This document shows, in pieces, positions 8,370 through 14,613 of a stretch of 16,933 bases of DNA (position 1 is the first letter of the stretch; each line of letters starts with the position of its first letter). The notes under the pieces were generated by a model that worked only from the letters and a program-made list of their open reading frames with translations, did not search any database and was not told the DNA's origin. Position numbers and translations under genes: made by a program. Where the stretch lies: NCBI GenBank assembly GCA_946405045.1, contig CAMJFV010000013.1, forward strand, positions 1 to 16,933, given 5' to 3'. The stretch is from an uncultured Bacteroidales bacterium. Lineage in GTDB: Bacteria; Bacteroidota; Bacteroidia; Bacteroidales; Paludibacteraceae.

Positions 8370-8447
8370 TAGATAATACATATGAGAAAGGGAATAAGCT
8401 TTTTATAGAAGTCATAAGAAAATAACACATTATTCCGCCAAATTTCA

Positions 8448-8455
8448 TAACTTTG
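8448..8455 (+). promoter_or_regulatory. Bacteroidota -7 promoter element before aguB
   Basis: TAACTTTG is an exact match to the Bacteroides -7 consensus TAnnTTTG, 21 bases before the ATG at 8477. A clear -33 TTTG is not seen at the expected distance (region 8424-8430 reads AACACAT). The TTG at 8453 lies within this element, which argues against its use as a start codon. Confidence 0.6.
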
Positions 8456-8476
8456 CAAAAAATACACAGAATAAAT

Positions 8477-9352
8477 ATGAAGGTCGGAATTATTCAGGAG
8501 AGCCATACGGCAAACATAGATGCTAATATCGCAAAACTAACTTCCAAAATTGAGGAGTTGGCAAAGAAGGGCGCACAACTTATCGTTTTGTCGGAACTCC
8601 ACAACTCTCTTTATTTCTGTCAGGTGGAAGACGTTGACAATTTTGATTTGGCTGAGTCTATTCCTGGCAAGTCTACCGACCATTTTTCAGCAGTGGCAAA
8701 ACGTCTTGGTGTGGTGATTGTGATATCTCTTTTTGAGAAACGTGCCACAGGCCTTTACCATAACACCGCTGTTGTGCTCGACAAAGATGGTTCAATCGCT
8801 GGCAAATACCGCAAGATGCATATTCCAGACGATCCCGCATACTACGAGAAATTCTATTTCACTCCTGGCGACCTTGGATTCCAGCCTATCCAGACATCTC
8901 TCGGTAAACTTGGCCTTATGGTTTGCTGGGACCAGTGGTATCCTGAAGGAGCGAGACTTATGGCTCTTGCAGGAGCCGACATGCTCATCTACCCTACCGC
9001 TATCGGATGGGAAAGCACCGACACTGATGACGAAAAAGCTCGTCAGCGTGGAGCATGGATGACGGTGCAGCGTGGACATGCAGTTGCAAATGGATTGCCT
9101 GTGATAACTGTCAACCGCGTCGGCTACGAAGCTGATCCATCAGGAGTTACCGGCGGAATACAGTTCTGGGGCAGCAGTTTCGTTGCAGGTCCACAAGGAG
9201 AGTTTCTATATGAAGGTCCAACAGACAGAGAGGATTGCATCATCGTCGACATCGACATGGAAAGAAGCGAAAACGTACGCCGTATATGGCCATTCCTACG
9301 TGACAGAAGAATTGAAGAGTTTGGCGACATATGCCGCAGATTCAGAGACTAA
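8477..9352 (+). CDS. aguB: N-carbamoylputrescine amidase (nitrilase superfamily)
   Basis: A 291-residue cytosolic enzyme predicted to hydrolyse N-carbamoylputrescine to putrescine, CO2 and ammonia, the last step of the agmatine route to polyamines. The nitrilase triad is visible: Glu40 (LSELHNSLYF), Lys113 (YRKMHIPDDP) and Cys150 (LMVCWDQWYPEGARL). The CWDQWYPE block, the DDPAYYEKFYFTPGD segment and the length (~290) fit AguB better than generic amidases. I start at the ATG at 8477; a TTG eight codons upstream lies in the promoter element. Agmatine deiminase (aguA), often nearby in related genomes, is not in this window. The gene leads a close-packed run (20 bp to the next ORF) with an outer-membrane protein and lrgAB, an association whose meaning is unclear. 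Confidence 0.9.
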   Translation: MKVGIIQESHTANIDANIAKLTSKIEELAKKGAQLIVLSELHNSLYFCQVEDVDNFDLAESIPGKSTDHFSAVAKRLGVVIVISLFEKRATGLYHNTAVVLDKDGSIAGKYRKMHIPDDPAYYEKFYFTPGDLGFQPIQTSLGKLGLMVCWDQWYPEGARLMALAGADMLIYPTAIGWESTDTDDEKARQRGAWMTVQRGHAVANGLPVITVNRVGYEADPSGVTGGIQFWGSSFVAGPQGEFLYEGPTDREDCIIVDIDMERSENVRRIWPFLRDRRIEEFGDICRRFRD

Positions 9353-9372
9353 CCCACAAAACAAAAAAGACT

Positions 9373-10353
9373 ATGTACAGACTACTATTACTCATAACTT
9401 CCCTACTTATCATCTTTTCTGGGTCTGCCCAAACATCATCTGATTCACTGAAAGCTGTGCGTAAGGCTCAAGTAGAAAAAGCACGCGCTGAGGCAAGAGC
9501 CAAGGCAGAGGCAAGAGCCGCCGAACGAACAAAAAATGAGGCCGCAAAGCAAAATGCGGAGAATGTAACCGACAAAAAAAACTCAGACTCAAAGACAGTT
9601 TCAGAAGCTGATAAAAACATAAAAGAGGAGAAATCAAAACGTGAAAGAAGATCACGTGATGAGAAGGCTGACAATGCCAAAGACTCTAAAAAAAGTGACG
9701 TGAAAACAGAATCAAAAGTTGATGCAAAAGCTGACAAAAACGTCAAAGAAGAATCAAAACGTGAAAAAAAATCACGTAAAGAGAAGGCTGACAATAGCAA
9801 TGACTCTAAAAAAGCAGCAGCTGATAAAGATGCCACAAAGAAAGAAAAGGAAAAGAAGCCATCTGCAAGAGAGCGCAACAAAGCAGACACGACTATCGCA
9901 AAAAGCAAATATGGCCCTGGCACATTCGGATTGCGTGGCAATATTGGAGCATCAATAGCATGGAACGATTATAGCGACAGAGAACACAAAATCGGTTTCA
10001 ATAGTTGGGGATTTGTGTTGAGCGGCGGCATGGGTTACCGTTTCAACCATATCGGCTATGTAGGTGTCTTGATTGACGTTGAAGCCATTGAGCTACTTGC
10101 ATTCTCTCCAATGTTGGATTTTGTAGTTTCTGCACCAACTCCAGTCTCTCCTTTCATTGAACTGACAGCTGGTCCATATGTCTCTTACGACGAGTACCGT
10201 AAATGGGTATTCCAACCTCGTGCAGGTCTGTCATACCGAGGTAAGAAAAATAAGATTATGCGTTTCGGATTCGGATTGAGAATGTACGACGACGCATTTG
10301 ATTCAGACTCTTTCTCACCTCAATACGCAGCAAGCTACTCAGTAGAATTCTAA
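9373..10353 (+). CDS. Outer-membrane beta-barrel protein with long Lys/Glu-rich linker
   Basis: A 326-residue exported protein. The signal peptide is MYRLLLLITSLLIIFSGSAQ (cleavage after residue 20). Residues ~27-176 are a very charged, low-complexity stretch of Ala, Lys, Glu, Arg and Asp, likely helical or disordered, containing a ~29-residue internal duplication. Residues ~178-326 are a beta-rich domain with alternating hydrophobics and aromatics (GLRGNIGASIAWNDY, GFVLSGGMGYRF, PRAGLSYRG, RFGFGLRMYDD), ending YSVEF; a terminal Phe is typical of BAM-assembled barrels. The barrel of ~150 residues would suit about eight strands. I choose the ATG at 9373 over that at 9331, because only the former starts a clean signal peptide and it avoids overlap with aguB. 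Function is unknown; the charged arm might reach across the periplasm toward peptidoglycan. lrgA starts 4 bp downstream. Confidence 0.8.
   Translation: MYRLLLLITSLLIIFSGSAQTSSDSLKAVRKAQVEKARAEARAKAEARAAERTKNEAAKQNAENVTDKKNSDSKTVSEADKNIKEEKSKRERRSRDEKADNAKDSKKSDVKTESKVDAKADKNVKEESKREKKSRKEKADNSNDSKKAAADKDATKKEKEKKPSARERNKADTTIAKSKYGPGTFGLRGNIGASIAWNDYSDREHKIGFNSWGFVLSGGMGYRFNHIGYVGVLIDVEAIELLAFSPMLDFVVSAPTPVSPFIELTAGPYVSYDEYRKWVFQPRAGLSYRGKKNKIMRFGFGLRMYDDAFDSDSFSPQYAASYSVEF
9607..9696 (+). repeat. Linker repeat copy 1 (30 codons)
   Basis: Codes for ADKNIKEEKSKRERRSR followed by a DEKADNAKDSKKS segment in the charged linker of the outer-membrane protein. It aligns with 9730-9816, with one codon missing in the second copy. 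Clear identity remains at DNA level (for example TCAAAACGTGAAA and GAGAAGGCTGACAAT in both). Confidence 0.7.
9730..9816 (+). repeat. Linker repeat copy 2 (29 codons)
   Basis: Codes for ADKNVKEESKREKKSRKE followed by KADNSNDSKKA. It is the second copy of the linker unit, 33 bases after the first. The pair suggests that the linker grew by tandem duplication and its length may vary between strains. Confidence 0.7.
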
Positions 10354-10357
10354 AGCA

Positions 10358-10711
10358 ATGGCACTGCAATTATTCATCATCTTTGCGATGTTGGCATTCG
10401 GAGAACTGGTGGTATGGCTGACAGGAGTCCGCATACCATCGTCAATCATCGGAATGCTCACACTCACATTATTGCTCAAACTTGGAGTCATCAAACTCCG
10501 TTGGGTGAAATCCGCGAGCAATTTTCTCACTGGCAATCTCGCTTTCTTTTTCATCCCTCCTGGAGTGTCGCTTATGCTATACTACGGACTGATCAAAAGC
10601 CAATGGATTCCAATATCTGTCTCCATCATAGTCAGCACAATATTGGTTATGGTATCAACGGTATGGACATATAAACTTGTCAGAAAGAGCAATGGAAATC
10701 ATAGAAAATAA
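10358..10711 (+). CDS. lrgA: LrgA/CidA family membrane protein
   Basis: A 117-residue inner-membrane protein with about four hydrophobic segments. The family pattern is clear: FGELVVWLTGVRIPSSIIGM near the N-terminus, a LLLKLGVIKLRWV segment, and the FFFIPPGVSLM motif around residues 65-75. LrgA/CidA proteins are small holin-like partners of LrgB/CidB, linked in Gram-positive bacteria to control of murein hydrolase activity and lysis, and in some species to transport of small carboxylates such as pyruvate; the role in Bacteroidota is not settled. The ATG lies 4 bp after the stop of the outer-membrane protein, and its 3' end overlaps lrgB by 20 bp, consistent with translational coupling. Confidence 0.88.
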   Translation: MALQLFIIFAMLAFGELVVWLTGVRIPSSIIGMLTLTLLLKLGVIKLRWVKSASNFLTGNLAFFFIPPGVSLMLYYGLIKSQWIPISVSIIVSTILVMVSTVWTYKLVRKSNGNHRK

Positions 10712-11381
10712 ATACGTTCTTCTTGCACTGACATTTGGAGTATATGCAGTGTCGAAATACATTCAGAAGCGTACAAATTTCGTGTTGCTCAACCCTATTT
10801 TATTGAGTATTGCGGCTATTATCATCTTCCTGAAAATCACAGGAATAGACTATAGCAAATATAAAGAGGCAGGAGCCATGATTGAAATTTGGCTATCCCC
10901 ATGCGTAGTGGCGTTAGGAGTGCCTCTCTACCTGCAGTTGGACGACATCAAGAAACAGATACTTCCTATTCTTGTATCTCAAATAGTGGGATGTTTAGTC
11001 GGAATTTTCAGCGTCGTCTACATAGCCAAATGGCTTGGAGCTACAGATGAGGTTGTTCTTTCACTCGCTCCAAAATCTGTCACCACCCCGATCGCGATGC
11101 AAGTGTCCGAGTTGACGGGAGGTATTCCTGCTCTTACAGTATCTGCGGTGGTATGCACAGGCATCTTCGGAGCGATATTCGGGCTAAGCATCTTCCGTCT
11201 GACAAAAGCCAAAAGTACAATCGGTGAAAGTTTGAGTATGGGCACAGCATCACATGCAGTCGGCACATCACGCGTGATGGAAATCAGTCCACGATACGGA
11301 GCCTACGCCGGTTTGGGATTGTCGATCAACGGCATCCTGACAGCCATCGTCGCCCCAACAATCCTTGAATGGATAATGTAA
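10692..11381 (+). CDS. lrgB: LrgB/CidB family membrane protein
   Basis: A 229-residue multi-pass inner-membrane protein, the usual length for LrgB. Family motifs are seen: NPILLSI near residues 31-37, LSPCVVALGVPLY, LAPKSVTTPIAMQVSE with GGIPALT following, and SMGTASHAVGTSRVMEI, ending in a hydrophobic GLGLSINGILTAIVAPTIL segment. It acts with LrgA; the family includes plant PLGG1, a glycolate/glycerate transporter, so transport of a small organic acid is a plausible alternative to a lysis-control role. I start at the ATG at 10692, preceded by an AGAAAGAG purine run; a TTG five codons upstream is less likely. It overlaps lrgA by 20 bp and is the last gene of the aguB-lrgB run. Confidence 0.9.
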   Translation: MEIIENKYVLLALTFGVYAVSKYIQKRTNFVLLNPILLSIAAIIIFLKITGIDYSKYKEAGAMIEIWLSPCVVALGVPLYLQLDDIKKQILPILVSQIVGCLVGIFSVVYIAKWLGATDEVVLSLAPKSVTTPIAMQVSELTGGIPALTVSAVVCTGIFGAIFGLSIFRLTKAKSTIGESLSMGTASHAVGTSRVMEISPRYGAYAGLGLSINGILTAIVAPTILEWIM

Positions 11382-11461
11382 ATTATTATATACTAAGTAT
11401 TCAAATGCTGCTCGAAAAGCAGAAAATAACGAAAAACCTTCATAAAAAGAGAAAAAAGCAG

Positions 11462-11469
11462 TAGCTTTG
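11462..11469 (+). promoter_or_regulatory. Bacteroidota -7 promoter element before the PBP1A gene
   Basis: TAGCTTTG matches TAnnTTTG exactly, 37 bases before the ATG at 11507. A good -33 TTTG is lacking; CCTTCA at 11437-11442 is at about the right distance. It indicates that the penicillin-binding protein gene can be transcribed separately from lrgAB. Confidence 0.55.
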
Positions 11470-11506
11470 TAACAAACAAAGACTTCTTTCTAAGAGTTTA
11501 AAGAAA

Positions 11507-13936
11507 ATGAGTATAAGCGGTAAAATATCCATTGCCTTCTGGGCAATCTTTTTGATAGTTGTAATAGCTGTCATCGGAATGTTTGTAGGTATCAAGAATG
11601 GTTCATTCGGTCACCTTCCCCCAGTTGAAGAATTGCAAAGTCCAAAGAATAAATTTGCGACAGAAATTTTCTCATGCGACGGTGTTGTTCTCGGACGTTA
11701 TTTCCAGTCGAGCGAGAACCGCGTCTTCACTGCTTATGAAGACATATCTCCAAATCTTGTGAACGCATTGATCGCTACAGAGGATATCCGTTTCAAGGAG
11801 CACTCAGGAATCGATTTCAAATCTCTTTTCCGTGCAATTTTCAAATCTGTGATCCTACAGCAGAAAAACTCAGGAGGTGGTTCGACAATCACCCAGCAGC
11901 TAGCAAAACTGCTTTACACAGATGTTGCCAGAGATAAGATGGAACGTGCGATGCAGAAGCCTACAGAGTGGGTGATCGCAGCAAAACTAGAAAAGTTTTA
12001 TACTAAGGAAGAGATCATGACCATGTATCTCAACAAGTTCGACTTCCTTAACAATGCGGTGGGAATTCGTTCTGCAGCACAGGTCTATTTCTCCACTACT
12101 CCAGACAAACTGAAATTAGAAGAAGCGGCATTGCTTGTGGGTATGCTAAAAAACCCAGCCCTTTACAACCCTCGTCGTGAGAGCCGCTACGAGAAGTGTA
12201 TAGGCCGACGCAACGTCGTTTTCGGACAGATGGAAAAAGCAGGCTTCATCACTGCAGCTGAGAAAGACTCTTTGTCGAACCTTCCTATCACATTGCATTT
12301 CAACAAAGTGGACCACAAAGAAGGTCTTGCTCCATACTTCCGTGAGTATCTAAGACAAGTGATGACAGCGGAGGAGCCAATCAAGAGCAAATATCCAAAA
12401 TGGGCACGTCAGAAATACTACGAAGATTCGTTGGCTTGGGCTACAGACCCTCTTTACGGATGGTGTAACAAGAACAAGAAGCCAGACGGATCTCCATACA
12501 ATCTTTACACAGATGGATTGAAGATCCACACAACAGTTGATTCACGTATGCAGAAATATGCAGAAGAGTCAATCAAAGAGTTCTTGGGCGGACATATCCA
12601 GCAACTATTCTTCAAAGAGAAGAAAGGACGCAGCACAGCCCCATATTCAACAAAGACAACAAAAGCACAAAGAGACTCTATGCTTCAGAAGGCAATGCGT
12701 CTTACTGACAGATACCAACGCATGAAAGCAGCCGGAGCCTCAGCAGCAGAAATCAAGAAGGCATTCAACACTAAAGTTCCAATGTCTGTGTTTGATTGGG
12801 AAAATGGAACAAAAGACACAGTTCTTACTCCACTTGACTCAATCATCTACAACAAGCATTTCCTACGAAGCGGAATGATGAGTATCGATCCAAAAAACGG
12901 ACATGTGAAAGCATACGTAGGTGGTCCTGACTTCCGTTTCTTCCAATATGACATGTGTACAGTCGGACGTCGTCAGGTAGGATCAACAATCAAACCATTC
13001 CTTTACGCATACGCTATGGAGAACGGAATGAATCCATGCGATGAAGTGGCAAACACTCAGCCATCAATAAAAGTGCAGACAGGTCTGAGAGAAGAAGACT
13101 ACACTATCTGGCAACCAAAGAATGTGCCTTACGGAGAGTCTGGAAAGAAAGAAATCGGACAGATGATCACTTTGAAACGTGGTCTGCAGACATCCAACAA
13201 CTGGACATCAGCAAGAATCATGATGCAGTATCATCCAGAAGGATTCGTGAAACTGCTTCACTCATTCGGCATCAAAAACCAGGAGATCGAGCCAGTTTAC
13301 TCACTTTGTCTTGGAGTTTGTGACTTGACTATCGCCGAGATGTGTGCCGCATACACAGCGTTTGCCAACCATGGAATCCAGATCGAGCCTGTTTACGTGG
13401 AAAGCATTTTCGACAACAACGGAAACCTATTGGCCACATTCAGCCCACGCATGAAGGAGATCTTCAGCGACGAGACTTCGGAAAAGATGATCTCATTGAT
13501 GAGAGGCGTGATCGACGGTGGTACAGGATTGAGAATCCGTTCGTCAGCAGCGTCGTTCAACTTCACTATTCCATGGGAACCAGGACGTCCAAAGCACGCA
13601 TACAGAATCGGCTGGGAGACAGAGATGGCAGGAAAGACAGGAACCACACAGAACAACTCCGACGGATGGTTCATGGCATTCATTCCTGATTTGATCACAG
13701 GCGTATGGGTAGGAGGAGAAGACCGTGATATCCACTTCGACAACCTACGTAACGGACAAGGTTCATCTACAGCTCTTCCTATATGGGGTGTATACATGAA
13801 CAAAGTGTTTGACGACCCTTCTCTTCACTACGACAGAAAATGCAAGTTCAACGTGAAGGAGACTTACAACTGTAAGAATCAGAACACTGGAGACCAAAAA
13901 GTAGAGGAGAACGCAGTGGAAGGAATCTTCGAATAA
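11507..13936 (+). CDS. Penicillin-binding protein 1A (bifunctional glycosyltransferase/transpeptidase)
   Basis: An 809-residue class A PBP that polymerises lipid II into glycan strands and crosslinks the peptides in the periplasm. It has an N-terminal membrane anchor (~8-28). The GT51 domain (~60-250) carries catalytic Glu92 in ATEDIRFKEHSGID, the GGGSTITQQLAK motif and the MYLNKF motif. The penicillin-binding transpeptidase domain (~450-760) has the nucleophile Ser493 in STIK, SNN (563-565) and KTGTT (710-714). A Lys/Ala-rich insertion (~365-435) lies between the two catalytic domains. All catalytic motifs are intact. It is a single-gene unit with its own -7 element upstream and an intrinsic terminator 25 bp after the stop. 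Its position next to lrgAB is noted but not proof of joint function. Confidence 0.94.
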   Translation: MSISGKISIAFWAIFLIVVIAVIGMFVGIKNGSFGHLPPVEELQSPKNKFATEIFSCDGVVLGRYFQSSENRVFTAYEDISPNLVNALIATEDIRFKEHSGIDFKSLFRAIFKSVILQQKNSGGGSTITQQLAKLLYTDVARDKMERAMQKPTEWVIAAKLEKFYTKEEIMTMYLNKFDFLNNAVGIRSAAQVYFSTTPDKLKLEEAALLVGMLKNPALYNPRRESRYEKCIGRRNVVFGQMEKAGFITAAEKDSLSNLPITLHFNKVDHKEGLAPYFREYLRQVMTAEEPIKSKYPKWARQKYYEDSLAWATDPLYGWCNKNKKPDGSPYNLYTDGLKIHTTVDSRMQKYAEESIKEFLGGHIQQLFFKEKKGRSTAPYSTKTTKAQRDSMLQKAMRLTDRYQRMKAAGASAAEIKKAFNTKVPMSVFDWENGTKDTVLTPLDSIIYNKHFLRSGMMSIDPKNGHVKAYVGGPDFRFFQYDMCTVGRRQVGSTIKPFLYAYAMENGMNPCDEVANTQPSIKVQTGLREEDYTIWQPKNVPYGESGKKEIGQMITLKRGLQTSNNWTSARIMMQYHPEGFVKLLHSFGIKNQEIEPVYSLCLGVCDLTIAEMCAAYTAFANHGIQIEPVYVESIFDNNGNLLATFSPRMKEIFSDETSEKMISLMRGVIDGGTGLRIRSSAASFNFTIPWEPGRPKHAYRIGWETEMAGKTGTTQNNSDGWFMAFIPDLITGVWVGGEDRDIHFDNLRNGQGSSTALPIWGVYMNKVFDDPSLHYDRKCKFNVKETYNCKNQNTGDQKVEENAVEGIFE

Positions 13937-13961
13937 AACGAATAATATCATATATTGATGT

Positions 13962-13997
13962 AGAGACGCACGGTTGTGCGTCTCTTTTTTTATTTTA
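13962..13997 (+). terminator. Intrinsic terminator after the PBP1A gene
   Basis: A perfect 10-bp stem (AGAGACGCAC, loop GGTT, GTGCGTCTCT) is followed by a T-rich run (seven Ts, A, four Ts). It lies 25 bp past the stop at 13936 and separates PBP1A from the lipoprotein unit. Similar GAGACGCAC / GTGCGTCTC palindromes are, from memory, frequent between genes in Bacteroidales, so it may be one member of a dispersed palindrome family. Confidence 0.9.
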
Positions 13998-14039
13998 ATA
14001 ATATCATAACAGGATCAATCCAAACATTAAAAAATTATT

Positions 14040-14070
14040 TTTGAAGATATCGGTGAAAATATTATTTTTG
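14040..14070 (+). promoter_or_regulatory. Bacteroidota -33/-7 promoter for the lipoprotein pair
   Basis: TTTG at 14040-14043 and TATTTTTG at 14063-14070 (exact TAnnTTTG) are separated by 19 bp, the standard spacing for sigma-ABfr-type promoters. Transcription would start near 14075-14077. This rules out a TTG start at 14041 for the next gene and makes the ATG at 14077 close to leaderless, favouring 14092 or 14098. Confidence 0.7.
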
Positions 14071-14091
14071 ACGTGGATGAAAAGTGGTAAG

Positions 14092-14610
14092 ATGCAAATG
14101 AAATTCCGTAATTTTATAATGATTGCTACGATTGTTCTTGTGGCATCGTGTAGTCGGCCATCTGATTCGAAATATGGAACGGATAAATTCGAATGGGAAG
14201 GTAAGACGGTATGGCTCGATCACAAACATGACAGTCTACACGCTTTGTGTCTATCCGAAAACGGCAAACTTTTATCAAGGATGATCTTGCCATGGAAGAT
14301 TTATAAGTTTGATCACGGAGATCTTGATGGCGACGGAGTGCCAGAAATTGCAGTGGGGGTGATAAAAAAAACGAAGTATGATCCAGTCATGGAGAAACGC
14401 CTCTTCCTTTACCGGATTGCAGACGGGCATGCCATAATAAGACTGTGGATGGGGTCTAAACTGGTACATAGAGTGCAGGACTTCTATATTGAAAGAGATA
14501 AAACTCCAGCTCTTGTCCATACATACGAGAAAGACAAGAATGGAGTGATACATGAAGGAGAATACAGACTTGGAAGATTTGGATTGAGACTAAAAAGATT
14601 TTTACAATAA
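14092..14610 (+). CDS. Lipoprotein with a DxDGDG calcium-loop-like motif, unknown function
   Basis: About 172 residues from the ATG at 14092 (the ATG at 14098 is equally possible; the frame extends back to a TTG at 14041, but that lies in the promoter). A short hydrophobic signal (NFIMIATIVLVASC) ends in a lipobox, LVASC, so the mature protein should be lipid-anchored at Cys20. The body contains DLDGDGVPEIAVGV at residues ~77-90, typical of FG-GAP/VCBS-type or EF-hand-like calcium loops in beta-propeller repeats, but only one such unit is present. A C-terminal region rich in Lys, Arg and aromatics follows. I do not recognise a named family with certainty. It is followed after 3 bp by the YARHG-DUF3160 lipoprotein gene, so the two form one transcription unit and probably act together at the cell envelope. 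Confidence 0.72.
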   Translation: MQMKFRNFIMIATIVLVASCSRPSDSKYGTDKFEWEGKTVWLDHKHDSLHALCLSENGKLLSRMILPWKIYKFDHGDLDGDGVPEIAVGVIKKTKYDPVMEKRLFLYRIADGHAIIRLWMGSKLVHRVQDFYIERDKTPALVHTYEKDKNGVIHEGEYRLGRFGLRLKRFLQ

Positions 14611-14613
14611 ATA

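Noticed and set aside
8453..8455. TTG start giving aguB an extra eight codons
   Set aside because: The TTG is part of an exact TAACTTTG -7 element, and the conserved AguB N-terminus (MKVGIIQ) begins at 8477.
9331..9333. ATG at 9331 as start of the outer-membrane protein
   Set aside because: It would overlap aguB and place 14 polar residues before a clean signal peptide that begins at 9373.
9468..9941. 157-codon minus-strand frame opposite the charged linker
   Set aside because: It is the complement of Lys/Glu/Ala-rich low-complexity coding sequence, giving a Ser/Phe/Leu/Ala-rich product with no recognisable domain; a shadow frame.
10677..10679. TTG at 10677 as start of lrgB
   Set aside because: The ATG at 10692 has a purine-rich run upstream and matches the usual LrgB N-terminus; the TTG only lengthens the overlap.
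11408..11422. CTGCT / AGCAG hairpin after lrgB as a terminator
   Set aside because: The stem is only 5 bp and is followed by A-rich sequence with no T-run.
14311..14346. Calling the DxDGDG lipoprotein an FG-GAP beta-propeller
   Set aside because: Only one calcium-loop-like motif is present in ~170 residues; a propeller would need several repeats.
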